In this document: piece by piece, positions 25,861 to 35,052 of the stretch
Layout of the letters: every line of letters starts with the position of its first letter
How positions within the stretch are numbered: position 1 is the first letter of the stretch
NCBI RefSeq assembly: GCF_959029255.1
Contig: NZ_CAUFUE010000001.1
Location: 62,001 to 126,000 of the forward strand
DNA length: 64,000 bases
From: an uncultured Bacteroides sp.
GTDB lineage: Bacteria > Bacteroidota > Bacteroidia > Bacteroidales > Bacteroidaceae
Direction: 5' to 3'
The notes under the pieces: generated by a model
Told to the model about the DNA's origin: nothing
Databases searched by the model: none
The model's input: the letters and a program-made list of their open reading frames with translations, nothing else
Program-made: the position numbers and the translations under genes

Positions 25861-26598
25861 ATGAATAACGTATTAGCCGCATTTATATTTCTTACCCGAT
25901 TGCCTTTTTGGAAAATCAAGGAAGTGCCGGCAGAATGTTTCAAGCATGTAGTGCCCTACTGGTCTTTGGTAGGTTGGTTGACCGGGGGAGTCATGGCAGG
26001 TGTATTGTGGTTGACGGGGCAGATTATGCCTATATCCATTGCATGGATTTTAGCCATCATCGCCCGCCTGCTCGTTACGGGTTGCCTGCACGAAGATGGA
26101 TTGGCTGATTTCCTGGATGGCTTTGGGGGCGGCACTACCCGCGAACGTACGCTTGCCATAATGAAAGATTCCCATATAGGTAGCTATGGGGTTATCGGGC
26201 TGATTCTCTATTTTTTACTGTTGTTCCAATTGCACGCTCTCCCTTTAACCTATTTATGTATTCTTGTTTTCTGTGGCGACTGTTGGTCGAAATTCTGCGC
26301 GTCACAGTTGGTCAACTATCTGCCATACGCCCGGAAGGAGGAAGACAGTAAAGCTAAAGTGGTGTACAACCGCATGAGTTGGGGGGAATTATCAGTGGCT
26401 TTTATTTGCGGAGCAATCCCTTTTATATTGTTCCTGCCGATAAGGTTGTGGCCTGCCACCCTATTCCCGCTAATCACTTTCGTTCTGCTATGCCTACTGA
26501 TGAAACGCCGTTTGAAAGGCTATACAGGTGATTGCTGCGGAGCTACGTTTTTGCTATGCGAACTTTCGTTCTATTTGGGATGTTTAGGATACAGTTGA
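25861..26598 (+). CDS. cobS: Adenosylcobinamide-GDP ribazoletransferase (cobalamin synthase)
   Basis: A 245-residue integral membrane protein with about six to seven membrane helices and the acidic metal-binding signature HEDGLADFLDGFGGG (around residues 77-91), followed by MKDSHIGSYGV, both diagnostic of CobS. It joins alpha-ribazole (phosphate) to adenosylcobinamide-GDP in the inner membrane, the last assembly step. I chose the ATG at 25861; an in-frame TTG at 25855 overlapping the cobT stop is possible but gives only two extra residues. A cluster of inverted repeats begins at its stop codon. Confidence 0.95.
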   Translation: MNNVLAAFIFLTRLPFWKIKEVPAECFKHVVPYWSLVGWLTGGVMAGVLWLTGQIMPISIAWILAIIARLLVTGCLHEDGLADFLDGFGGGTTRERTLAIMKDSHIGSYGVIGLILYFLLLFQLHALPLTYLCILVFCGDCWSKFCASQLVNYLPYARKEEDSKAKVVYNRMSWGELSVAFICGAIPFILFLPIRLWPATLFPLITFVLLCLLMKRRLKGYTGDCCGATFLLCELSFYLGCLGYS

Positions 26599-26721
26599 CA
26601 AGGGAAGAAGCAAATAGTTGACAAGGAAAGAAGGAACAAGTTGACAAGGAAAGATACTTTTTCCCTTGTCAACTTGTCTACTGATACCTTGTCAACTCGT
26701 CTACTTTTCCCCTTGTCAACT
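26593..26721 (+). repeat. Foldback cluster: three direct and three inverted copies of AGTTGACAAGG
   Basis: AGTTGACAAGG occurs at 26593-26603, 26616-26626 and 26639-26649, spaced exactly 23 bp apart. Its reverse complement CCTTGTCAACT occurs at 26664-26674, 26687-26697 and 26711-26721 with the same spacing. The two halves can fold into a long stem-loop between cobS and the phosphatase gene, with the loop near 26650-26663. It starts inside the cobS stop region. It may act as a terminator, message stabiliser or protein-binding repeat. Confidence 0.85.
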
Positions 26722-26764
26722 AATAATTTGAGTTTGCGAAACTTAAATAAGATATTAGATATTT

Positions 26765-27295
26765 ATGGAAATCATACTTATTCGTCACACTTCTGTTGAT
26801 GTCGCTCCCGGTGTATGTTACGGGCAAACGGATGTACCTTTGAAGCCGACATTTGAGGAAGAAGCTGCTATAACGGCAGAAAACTTGAAAGTGTATACAC
26901 CTTTCGACCACGTATATACCAGTCCGCTTACGCGCTGCGTACGCCTTGCCACTTATTGCGGTTACCCGGATGCCGAACGTGACAAGCGGCTCATGGAAAT
27001 CAATTTCGGTTCGTGGGAAATGAAACCTTTCGACCTCAATGACGACCCGCGACTGCAAGAATGGTATGCCGATTATCTGAATGTAGCCGCCACCGGTGGC
27101 GAATCGTTTGCCATGCAATATAAACGTGTTAGCCAGTTTCTGGATGAATTAAAAAAGAAACCTTATCACCGTGTAGCTATCTTTGCTCATGGCGGTGTAC
27201 TGATATGCGCGCAAATTTACGCCGGTGTCATTAAGCCCGAAGAAGCATTCAATGCGCTGACACCTTATGGCGGTATCATCAAAATAGGTTTATAA
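26765..27295 (+). CDS. cobC: Histidine phosphatase, probable alpha-ribazole phosphatase
   Basis: A 176-residue phosphoglycerate-mutase-like phosphatase. The catalytic histidine motif is LIRHTSVDV near residues 5-13 (RHT in place of RHG, common in CobC), the second arginine is in TSPLTRC (about 53-59), and the C-terminal histidine in FAHGGVL. It probably removes the 5' phosphate from alpha-ribazole phosphate or adenosylcobalamin phosphate. It follows cobS after the foldback repeats and converges with the histidine kinase gene, sharing 6 bp at the stop codons. The cobalamin role is inferred from context. Confidence 0.85.
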   Translation: MEIILIRHTSVDVAPGVCYGQTDVPLKPTFEEEAAITAENLKVYTPFDHVYTSPLTRCVRLATYCGYPDAERDKRLMEINFGSWEMKPFDLNDDPRLQEWYADYLNVAATGGESFAMQYKRVSQFLDELKKKPYHRVAIFAHGGVLICAQIYAGVIKPEEAFNALTPYGGIIKIGL

Positions 27296-29245
27296 AGGAA
27301 TGGTGAACGAAATCATCGGTCCTTCCTCTGTTTCGGGTTGTACCTTGTAGATACCTCCGAAATAGTGGATGAAATGCGCATTGATTTCATGGCGGATTAA
27401 ACTCGTTTTGCTCTCAAAATGCACTCTTGCCAAAGGAGAATTGATAACATCCAATATGAGTAAAGACTTCGCTGTATCCCGTTTCATGCGAACTATTACT
27501 TGGCTTTGCTCCGTGTCATTTTCCAACGGAGTGAGCAAACTGACAAGCAACGTTTCAAACCACTTGCAATCGGTTTGTATCCATTGGCTTTCCACATCGG
27601 TCTGCAATGTCACCTTCAAAGCCGTGTCCTCTTTTTCATTTACTGTTTGCAATATATGACGACAAAGTTGCACGATATCATACGTTTCCTTGTCGTACTT
27701 TATTTTACCTGATTCAAGGCGTGACAATTCCAATATGCCATTGATGTAGGTCAGTAGATTTTCTGCATTCGTCTGGATAATTTGACCGTATTCTTTCTTT
27801 GTTTCCGCATCCAGTTCTTCCTGGCCGGTCAACAATTCGGCAAACCCCACTACCGCATTCAGCGGAGTACGTACATCATGGCTGATTTCTGACTTCAGCC
27901 TGTCTTTCGTTATATTATCCGCCTCTGCCTGCAAAGCAGCTTCCGCCGTCAGTTTCTCTGTCTGGGATATTTTCTTAGAAAGAATATGGGTATAGAAATA
28001 GAATAGAATTATTAGCGACAAGAGTATTGTCAAGAAAATAAAACCTTTCATATAATTATCGTCTTGTATTTTTTGCCTTTCCGACAATAATTCATTGATA
28101 TGATAAATTTCCTTTACCTCCTGCAACTGATTGGCAGAAAATGCATTATTAAGAGAGTCTTGTTTATGAATCAAAAATTTGCGTGTCTCAATAGCTCCGT
28201 CAATATCCCCCTTCTTATATTGGGTATTCGCTTTGTAATTTATAAGGGTAGCAAATGTGTTTACATGATTATTGAGTACATTGGGGGTTACTTCATCTAT
28301 TAAGGCAATACTCTTGTCATATTCTTCGGTTCTGTGAAAATATTGGAGTTGAATCAGTTGAAAATTCAACCAAAATACAGGATCTACATGAGGGCCAAGG
28401 AGTGATTTGATTGTATCGATATGTGCTTGAGCCAAATCAAATTGCTCATAGTTCAGGAAATGCAATACGTATTTTACTTCACAATCAATCTCGAAGTTTG
28501 CCCAGTTTTTCTTTGTTTCCGGTTCTTTCATCAACACATCTTGCAATGTGGTATGCATTTCTTCCAAATAAGGTATTCTCAAACTGTCATATCCGGCATT
28601 TCCATAAACCTGTGCTATACGTGACAGGATATCGACCTTCAGACTTGTTTTAGTCTGGGGAGAGAAACTTTTGTATGCCTTTAGAAAAACATTCAATGCC
28701 TCTTTTGAACGACTGGAAACACCGTAGGCGCAACCTAAACTATTATATGCCGCAATCTTACCATTGTTGCTACCAAATTTTTCAGCTTCCGCCAATGTTT
28801 CTTTTGCCACATATACCGCTTTTTCAATCTTTCCTTTGGATGCCAAAGCCCGGCTGACAGCAGCCTTTTGCTCCAGATAATAATCATAAGTACCTACCTC
28901 CGGGGCAAATCCTTTCAGGATATTTACCCAATAGGACAAACTATCGGCATTGTGCTTTTTATCGTATGCAGCCGCCAAATAATATGCACCCATGTTTTCA
29001 TAAAACGTATTTTTTTGACGCTTGGCTTCCTCATATAGACGGGTCGAAAATGTTAAGTTATAAGGCGCATATTGGTGCAGATAAGCCATATCACGCAAGT
29101 AAGTCAATCTTACAAGCGTTGGCGGCATTGCTTCGGACACTTTTAAAATGCTGTCCTGATAGCGGCCTGCATTGGCGTCCTCGGCTCTCAACGAAAGGAA
29201 ACAACCGCAGAGCAATGTGCATAATATGATGAGTATTCGTTTCAT
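27290..29245 (-). CDS. TPR sensor histidine kinase with degenerate ATPase domain
   Basis: A 651-residue protein: signal peptide, periplasmic TPR-like helices (about residues 25-385), a membrane helix (about 398-418), then a HisKA domain with the H-box ISHDVRTPLNAVVGF (about 448-462). The C-terminal ATP-binding domain looks degraded: where the neighbour paralogue has an N-box NLLVNAAKF and DTGCGIP, this one has SLLTPLENDTEQ and no DxGxG motif, and no GLGL loop. It may therefore not bind ATP and could act as a partner or phosphatase-type sensor. It begins with a 4-bp overlap with the upstream kinase gene. No response regulator is adjacent. Confidence 0.8.
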   Translation of the reverse strand: MKRILIILCTLLCGCFLSLRAEDANAGRYQDSILKVSEAMPPTLVRLTYLRDMAYLHQYAPYNLTFSTRLYEEAKRQKNTFYENMGAYYLAAAYDKKHNADSLSYWVNILKGFAPEVGTYDYYLEQKAAVSRALASKGKIEKAVYVAKETLAEAEKFGSNNGKIAAYNSLGCAYGVSSRSKEALNVFLKAYKSFSPQTKTSLKVDILSRIAQVYGNAGYDSLRIPYLEEMHTTLQDVLMKEPETKKNWANFEIDCEVKYVLHFLNYEQFDLAQAHIDTIKSLLGPHVDPVFWLNFQLIQLQYFHRTEEYDKSIALIDEVTPNVLNNHVNTFATLINYKANTQYKKGDIDGAIETRKFLIHKQDSLNNAFSANQLQEVKEIYHINELLSERQKIQDDNYMKGFIFLTILLSLIILFYFYTHILSKKISQTEKLTAEAALQAEADNITKDRLKSEISHDVRTPLNAVVGFAELLTGQEELDAETKKEYGQIIQTNAENLLTYINGILELSRLESGKIKYDKETYDIVQLCRHILQTVNEKEDTALKVTLQTDVESQWIQTDCKWFETLLVSLLTPLENDTEQSQVIVRMKRDTAKSLLILDVINSPLARVHFESKTSLIRHEINAHFIHYFGGIYKVQPETEEGPMISFTIPL

Positions 29246-31089
29246 GAGGCAGAGGTTTCAGATAAATCGGGGGTATATTTCAAGGGATGCGTAAAGTAAA
29301 AACGGGTACCCTGGGTATATTGGCTGTCTACCCATATCTTACCGTGCATGTGATCCATTATCAGGCGGCAGATGGATAGTCCCAATCCACTACCCTGCGC
29401 AAAATCATTTAACTTCTCAAAACGTTCGAAGATTAAGTGTTGTTTTTCGAGTGGAATGCCACAGCCAGTATCGGTAACGGAGAAAATAGCGGTCTGTTCG
29501 TCGGTCAATTGCAGTTTAAGTACAATAGAGCCTTGTTCGGTGAACTTGGCCGCATTTACCAGCAAATTTATCAAGACCTGGCGCAGACGGGAATCATCCG
29601 TTTCCATCATCAACTCTTTGAATTCCGTATCAAAGCGCATCTCCACCTGAAGTTTACGGGAGGCAATCACGGTTTCAACAGTTTCGCGGCAAAGTTTCAC
29701 AGCATCATAGGTTTGTATGTTGAAAGTGATATTGTCGCTTTCGAAATCGGACATATCCAGAATGTCATTAATCAATTTCAATAGCTGGAAAGAGTTGACT
29801 TTGATAATTTCACAAAATTCTTTACGGGAATCGTCATCAAACGATTCATCTTCGGAGGTCAATACAGCCGAGAAGCCGACAATCGCATTCAACGGAGTAC
29901 GCACTTCATGACTCATGTTGGAGAGAAACAGATTCTTGCGCTGGATGGCGCGCTCCGATTTCAGTTTCATGGCTTCCTGCTGTTGCTTGGAACGCTTTAA
30001 ACGGAATATTTTTTTCCAACTGAATATTAAAAACAATATCAAAGCTATACTGCATACTACGATTCCCGCCAGATAGAACCGCATGGAAACAATACGGTCA
30101 TGTTCATTCTGATAAGCCAGCTGGTCAGCTTGAAAACGCATGGTCAACTGGTTTATTTCTTTGGGATAGTTATTATCGAAAGCGGCCTTTACGTAAGAAA
30201 AGACTTTACCATACTGTATGTAAGCTTCTTCCTTGTTTCCCATTTCCAGTAACAAATCAGCTTTTTCCTGTAAAGTTTCCCGGTAGGAACGTGTATTTGC
30301 CTTAGCATAATCCGTGTGCAGAAAATCGTCGTATGCTGTCAGGGCTTTTTCATTCTCTTTCACCGAACGGAAGTAGCGGGCATTCACCAATAATAAATAT
30401 TCTCTTATTTCCGGAAACTGTTCGAGATTGAGCAAAGCAATCTTATCCATGTATTGGCGTGCAATGTCCGGCGCATTTTTAAATAATTGAAAATACACAT
30501 TGGAAACATAGCAGGCGGCTTGTTCGGGTGGAGTAAGTTGCCCCGGCTGATAACGATTGAGACGAGTCACATAATGCGATGCCAAACGTTTGTTCCGAAC
30601 TTGGATATTATATTCTACAAGCTCAACGAGCAACATTCTGGTATATAAGTCTTCTCCTTCCAGGATGTCAAATAATTCCAAAGACTTTTTATATGCTTCC
30701 TTAGCCTCATTCACGCGTCCGGTATAGGTATAAACCTCTCCCATAGCATTCAGTGCAAGGGCGGTGCCGAAAGTATTGGAAAGAGCGTGGGCTTTGGAAT
30801 ACATCCGGTCGCTATAGGCGATGGCAAGGCGTATTTCTCCACGGAAAAGATAAGATTTGATAAGAATTCTTTCCAGTTCAAAATAGGTTCTGTATTGCCG
30901 GTCGGCTTCGAGCTGCGGTAATAATTTACTGATATCCAGCGTGTCGCACTCTTCCTTGGTAAGATAATCGAATCCAAAGCTATCATTAAATGCTGAAATC
31001 ACTGCATCTTCTCTGTTTACCGCTGAAACGCGAAACACGTTTGCAGCACAAAAAAGAATAATACATATATATTTCAGTATTTTCCTCAT
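29242..31089 (-). CDS. TPR sensor histidine kinase
   Basis: A 615-residue sensor kinase with signal peptide, periplasmic TPR-like repeats (about residues 30-330), a membrane helix (about 335-357), a HisKA domain with SNMSHEVRTPLNAIVGF, and a complete HATPase domain: N-box LINLLVNAAKF, G1 DTGCGIP, F-box ERFEKL, G2 GSGLGLSIC. No receiver domain or adjacent response regulator is present. The gene is preceded by a good promoter and overlaps by 4 bp with a paralogue whose ATPase domain is degenerate. Being inside a cobalamin region does not prove a link to B12; the signal sensed is unknown. Confidence 0.88.
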   Translation of the reverse strand: MRKILKYICIILFCAANVFRVSAVNREDAVISAFNDSFGFDYLTKEECDTLDISKLLPQLEADRQYRTYFELERILIKSYLFRGEIRLAIAYSDRMYSKAHALSNTFGTALALNAMGEVYTYTGRVNEAKEAYKKSLELFDILEGEDLYTRMLLVELVEYNIQVRNKRLASHYVTRLNRYQPGQLTPPEQAACYVSNVYFQLFKNAPDIARQYMDKIALLNLEQFPEIREYLLLVNARYFRSVKENEKALTAYDDFLHTDYAKANTRSYRETLQEKADLLLEMGNKEEAYIQYGKVFSYVKAAFDNNYPKEINQLTMRFQADQLAYQNEHDRIVSMRFYLAGIVVCSIALILFLIFSWKKIFRLKRSKQQQEAMKLKSERAIQRKNLFLSNMSHEVRTPLNAIVGFSAVLTSEDESFDDDSRKEFCEIIKVNSFQLLKLINDILDMSDFESDNITFNIQTYDAVKLCRETVETVIASRKLQVEMRFDTEFKELMMETDDSRLRQVLINLLVNAAKFTEQGSIVLKLQLTDEQTAIFSVTDTGCGIPLEKQHLIFERFEKLNDFAQGSGLGLSICRLIMDHMHGKIWVDSQYTQGTRFYFTHPLKYTPDLSETSAS

Positions 31090-31105
31090 GTTCTTTGTTT
31101 GTACG

Positions 31106-31137
31106 CAAAGATATTTAATATCTTTTAAATAGGCAAA
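31106..31137 (-). promoter_or_regulatory. Promoter of the histidine kinase pair
   Basis: On the minus strand TTTG at 31137-31134 and TATCTTTG at 31113-31106 are 20 bp apart, matching the Bacteroides consensus. It lies 16 bp before the start of the first kinase gene, inside the 55-bp gap after cbiB, so the kinases are not simply read from the cobQ operon. Confidence 0.75.
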
Positions 31138-31144
31138 GATTTGG

Positions 31145-32125
31145 TTAAAATAACAAGGGGGTTAGAAAGAAAGATGCCAAGGTGGTGATAATTATTACAG
31201 ATACCACCATCAACCACTCGGCACAACGATTGATGCGTACCGCGATTTTCATATCTTCCGTTGTCAACGGGCGTTCATTATTGCCAATATAGGGTTTCCA
31301 TACTTCTTTTCCAAAATAGTTGTGAGGACCGCCGAAACGGCAATTCAATATTCCGGCAAGCGCCGCTTCGGGATAACCGGAGTTAGGGCTGGCATGCTGG
31401 TTGCCATATTTACCGACAAAGACAAGCAGGGACAGTCGTTTGGATGCCAACACCATGAGAAAAGCAGTCAACCGGGCAGGAATATAGTTGGCGACATCAT
31501 CCAACCGGGCGGCAAAACAGCCGAAACGGTGATAACGTTCATTTTTATAACCAATCATAGAATCGAGGGTATTTATCATTTTATAGGCAAGCATACCCGG
31601 AACCCCCAGCAGCATATACCAGAACAAGGGGGCTATGACACCATCGCTCAGGTTCTCGGCTAATGTCTCGAGAGCGGCAGTACGCACTTCTTGCGCCGAC
31701 AACTCTGATGTATCACGCCCTACGATACGGGCTACCTGCTTTCTGCCCGCTTCCAGTGAACGGTCTACAGCTCTGAAGACATCACGGACTTCACGTATCA
31801 ACGTTGTGCCTGCCAGGCAATAAAATATAAAAAGGATTTGCAAGGTCAACAGTAGCCCCGGAGAATATATAGAAGCCCAATGCAACAGGTATGTTGTCAG
31901 GATAAAGGTACCTGCCACCAGACTCAATGCCACAACAGCGCCTTTCAAAAACCGTGCCCCGCCCTTGTTGAAACAATGTTCGCAAAAAGAAATAGCTTTG
32001 CCGAAAGCGACTACGGGATGGGGCAACCAGGAAGGGTCACCCAACCAGTGATCGAGTACCCAAGCTGTAACTAACGGTAGATTTAAACTGAATGCAACAC
32101 CTAAAATAATCAGAAAATTCTCCAT
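31145..32125 (-). CDS. cbiB: Adenosylcobinamide-phosphate synthase
   Basis: A 326-residue polytopic membrane protein (about four to six helices). Family motifs include DHWLGDPSWLPHPVVAFG near residues 25-42, TLAENLSDGVIAPLFWY (about 154-170), and NTLDSMIGYKNERY (about 184-197), all characteristic of CbiB/CobD. It attaches (R)-1-amino-2-propanol phosphate to adenosylcobyric acid. Together with the upstream aminotransferase-like decarboxylase, which makes the aminopropanol phosphate, and CobQ, which makes cobyric acid, it covers three consecutive steps in one leftward operon. Gap to the aminotransferase gene is 41 bp. Confidence 0.95.
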   Translation of the reverse strand: MENFLIILGVAFSLNLPLVTAWVLDHWLGDPSWLPHPVVAFGKAISFCEHCFNKGGARFLKGAVVALSLVAGTFILTTYLLHWASIYSPGLLLTLQILFIFYCLAGTTLIREVRDVFRAVDRSLEAGRKQVARIVGRDTSELSAQEVRTAALETLAENLSDGVIAPLFWYMLLGVPGMLAYKMINTLDSMIGYKNERYHRFGCFAARLDDVANYIPARLTAFLMVLASKRLSLLVFVGKYGNQHASPNSGYPEAALAGILNCRFGGPHNYFGKEVWKPYIGNNERPLTTEDMKIAVRINRCAEWLMVVSVIIITTLASFFLTPLLF

Positions 32126-32166
32126 AAATAGATTTATTTAAGTTGAGCTTGCGAAACTTAAGTTAT

Positions 32167-33198
32167 TTATTGTTCAAACCACTGACCGATGGCTTTTACC
32201 AGGCGGTCATTCTCTTCAGGTGTTTGTGTAGCTATGCGGAAGAAGTGTTCATCCAAACCGTCGAAGTTGGAAGCGTCACGGATAAGGATACCTTGCTTTT
32301 CCGCCAGATAATCTTTCAGTGCGGCAGCTTTGCCAAAACGAAGGCGTATCAGCATGAAATGAGTCTCTGTAGCCCACACTTCCAGTCCTCCGAGAGCTTC
32401 GAGAGCCGAACGCAAACGGGTTGTTTCCTGCAAATAGCCGGGGACATCCAGCGGATTGGGAACATCATGCTCCAGTAAATACAATCCGGCTTCAATGGCA
32501 AGCTGGTTGACGGACCAGGGCATGCGATGGGTACGTAGGCGTGCCAGCAAGCCCGAGGGGCCTGTGACATATCCAAGCCGCAGACCGGGAACCGCATAGC
32601 GTTTTGTCATGGAATGGAGCAACAGGACATTGGGAAATGCCGCAGCTTCTGCCGGAGTGAAAAGCGGACAAAGGGTGAAATACTCGTAAGACTGGTCTAT
32701 GATGAAACATACCTGCGGATTGTGTTTGATGAGTTCGGTCAGAGACTCTTTATCAACCACGGTTCCGGTGGGATTGTTCGGATTGCAAAGCCAAAGCATG
32801 CGTATGTCTTCCGGTAAAAGATAGCCGTCTTTTGCCAAAGGAAGCCGGTAAATAGATGTCACTTTATGCCCGTGCATGCGGCAAGCGTCGGCATACTCAC
32901 TGAAAGTGGGCTGCAAAATGGCGGTATTGGTGCCACGAAAGGTCTGGGCTATAAGGTAGATGGCCTCGGTTGCACCATTCGTTACGCATACGGCATCGGC
33001 GGGTAAATCGTGGTGGAAAGCAAGCCGGGCTTCCAGCGTATAAGGTTCCGGTTCGGGATAGTTGCCGATTCCTTCTATTCGTTGGCACAAATGGGCTTTC
33101 AGAAGTGAGAGGTCTACCTTACTGTAAACGTTGGAACTGAAATTCGCCGTTATGGGGTGGCTGTATTTATAGGAGTCGTCTCCGTGTCCTTCAATCAT
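32167..33198 (-). CDS. cobD: L-threonine-O-3-phosphate decarboxylase-like aminotransferase
   Basis: A 343-residue class I/II aminotransferase fold. The N-terminus FSSNVYS and PEPEPYTLEARLA, the LCNPNNPTG motif (about residues 134-142) and the PLP lysine in HSMTKRYAVPGLRLGYVTG (about 190-208) match the CobD/CobC group that decarboxylates threonine phosphate to aminopropanol phosphate. Some members of this fold are histidinol-phosphate aminotransferases, but the flanking cbiB and cobQ genes make the cobalamin role the better choice. The gene overlaps the end of cobQ by 8 bp. Confidence 0.88.
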   Translation of the reverse strand: MIEGHGDDSYKYSHPITANFSSNVYSKVDLSLLKAHLCQRIEGIGNYPEPEPYTLEARLAFHHDLPADAVCVTNGATEAIYLIAQTFRGTNTAILQPTFSEYADACRMHGHKVTSIYRLPLAKDGYLLPEDIRMLWLCNPNNPTGTVVDKESLTELIKHNPQVCFIIDQSYEYFTLCPLFTPAEAAAFPNVLLLHSMTKRYAVPGLRLGYVTGPSGLLARLRTHRMPWSVNQLAIEAGLYLLEHDVPNPLDVPGYLQETTRLRSALEALGGLEVWATETHFMLIRLRFGKAAALKDYLAEKQGILIRDASNFDGLDEHFFRIATQTPEENDRLVKAIGQWFEQ

Positions 33199-34738
33199 GG
33201 TTTTCTGTCAGTATTTGATAGATAAGCGGCAAGTTCACGTGACGGCGCACGTGCTCGGCGAGTTTATCGTATTGTTTTTCTTTGAATTGGTGATAATCAA
33301 ATGATTTCGTCGCACCGGACAATTTGTCGGCAAAAGGTTCGAGAAGGAAATCAATGAATGCGGGGTTGTCGAGGATGCCGTGGATATAGGTTCCCATACA
33401 AGTGCGGTCTACAAAGTAACCGTCGGTAGAGCCGTCTTCCAATATGTTCAGTGGAGAAGCGGATGCACCGTTTATGGGAGAAGTAGTTCCCATGTGGATT
33501 TCATAACCGTTCATTAATGAAGAATGAAGAATGGGGAATGAAGAATTTCCATGCGGCACCGCTGTATTACAGTCTGATTTTGCAAGAAGCCCGAACTTGA
33601 CTTGTCTTGTAACTTTTTCCCCCGTCATACGTGTACTTACAGGCAGCAGTCCGAGTCCGGGCAAACGCTCTATATCGCCTTCCACATGGTCGGGGTCGAG
33701 TACTTCCTGTCCCATCAACTGATAACCTCCGCAGATACCCATAACCGTGACGCCTTCACGATGAGCGCGAATAATGGCTTGCGCCACTCCGTTGCGGCGA
33801 AGTTCGTAAAGGTCGGCAAGCGTGCTCTTGCTGCCGGGCAGGATGATGATATCCGCTTTTGCCAGTTCATCGGTATTGTTCGTGTAAAAAAGATGTACAC
33901 GCGGGTCACGCTCCAGAACATTGAAATCAGTGAAATTGCTGAGATGGCGCAAAAGCACAACGGCTACATTTACTTTCCCTTGTTCGGCTTGCATCGATTT
34001 GGCGGCGAGGGCTACCGAATCTTCCTCTTCGATGAATATATCTTTATAATAGGGAACAACACCTATCACAGGAATACCGCAAAGCTCCTCCAACATTTTG
34101 ATGCCTGACTCGAAAAGGCGGATATCTCCACGGAACTTGTTGATGAGAATTCCCTTGATGCGTTCGCGTTCGTGTGGGCGGAGTAACATGACAGAGCCAT
34201 AGACGCTGGCAAAAACACCTCCCCGGTCAATATCTCCTACCAGAATAACATCCGCTCCGGCATGAAGAGCCATCGGCAGGTTCACCAAATCGGAATCACG
34301 AAGATTGATTTCGGAAATACTACCGGCGCCTTCCATCACAACCGGATTGTAAGTTCCGGCAAGGCGGTCGTAGGCAGCACAGACTTCCCGGCGGAGTTCC
34401 TCGCGTCCTTCCTTGCGGAAATAGTCGTAAGCATCACGGTTACCGATGGGGCGGCCATTGAGAACAACTTGTGAGGTATGGTCGGATTGAGGTTTCAGCA
34501 ATAAGGGATTCATGTCAGTATGGCAAGGAATGCCTGCAGCTTCAGCCTGTACGGCCTGAGCACGTCCTATTTCCAGCCCTTCGGGAGTGGCGTATGAATT
34601 AAGTGCCATATTTTGTGCCTTGAAAGGTGCCGGATGATAGCCGTCTTGCCTGAATATACGGCAAAAAGCAGCGGCGATAATGCTCTTGCCTACATCGCTA
34701 CCCGTACCGGCAAACATGATGGGATGAAGTTTATTCAT
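33191..34738 (-). CDS. cobQ: Cobyric acid synthase
   Basis: A 515-residue glutamine amidotransferase-ligase. The ATP-binding N-terminus is MFAGTGSDVGKSIIAAAF (residues about 7-24), with SEINLRDSDLVN and GDIDRGGVF following. The glutaminase part has GICGGYQLMGQ with the nucleophilic cysteine (about 337-347) and GYEIHMG. It amidates adenosylcobyrinic acid a,c-diamide at four positions. I chose the ATG at 34738 because the motif then begins at once; the longer form to 34777 adds residues not seen in the family. Just before GYEIHMG an extra stretch (HGNSSFPILHSSLMN) is encoded by a simple repeat (33515-33548) like the intergenic one upstream of the gene. Confidence 0.95.
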   Translation of the reverse strand: MNKLHPIMFAGTGSDVGKSIIAAAFCRIFRQDGYHPAPFKAQNMALNSYATPEGLEIGRAQAVQAEAAGIPCHTDMNPLLLKPQSDHTSQVVLNGRPIGNRDAYDYFRKEGREELRREVCAAYDRLAGTYNPVVMEGAGSISEINLRDSDLVNLPMALHAGADVILVGDIDRGGVFASVYGSVMLLRPHERERIKGILINKFRGDIRLFESGIKMLEELCGIPVIGVVPYYKDIFIEEEDSVALAAKSMQAEQGKVNVAVVLLRHLSNFTDFNVLERDPRVHLFYTNNTDELAKADIIILPGSKSTLADLYELRRNGVAQAIIRAHREGVTVMGICGGYQLMGQEVLDPDHVEGDIERLPGLGLLPVSTRMTGEKVTRQVKFGLLAKSDCNTAVPHGNSSFPILHSSLMNGYEIHMGTTSPINGASASPLNILEDGSTDGYFVDRTCMGTYIHGILDNPAFIDFLLEPFADKLSGATKSFDYHQFKEKQYDKLAEHVRRHVNLPLIYQILTENHD

Positions 34739-34776
34739 ATTTTTTGTTTTTGCGACGACAAAGATAGTGGAAACCA

Positions 34777-34926
34777 AATGAAGAATGAAGAATGAAGAAC
34801 TAAAAATGAAGAATTACCATTTTTATACCTCCACCGTATCTGCACCCTACCCGAGCCGTACCCGGTCCGTACCAAGTCCAATCCTATAGATACGGAGCAA
34901 ACACGGTTTTGGTATGCCTCGGGTAG
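34777..34926. repeat. Intergenic simple repeat and 11-bp-phased array upstream of cobQ
   Basis: The gap 34739-35052 begins with a possible leftward -7 element (TATCTTTG, 34766-34759, minus strand), then an AATGAAGA-type simple repeat (34777-34815). Next comes a set of 11-bp units from about 34834 (CCGTATCTGCA, CCCTACCCGAG, CCGTACCCGGT, CCGTACCAAGT, CCAATCCTATA). Nested inverted repeats are present: CTACCCGAG 34847-34855 with CTCGGGTAG 34918-34926, and CCGTATCT 34834-34841 with AGATACGG 34888-34895. The unit type resembles the array at 55328-55437. From 34927 to 35052 I see only a TTTG and no clear promoter. Confidence 0.6.
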
Positions 34927-35052
34927 AGACAAAGAAGAAAAAAAGAACAAAGGAAGAAACCGGATACTCAACTTCGGCGTATCTGTTGAACAATCACGGA
35001 AAAAGTGTGTTTGAAAGAGTATCATTCTAAACCTAAACGATAAACTTAACGT

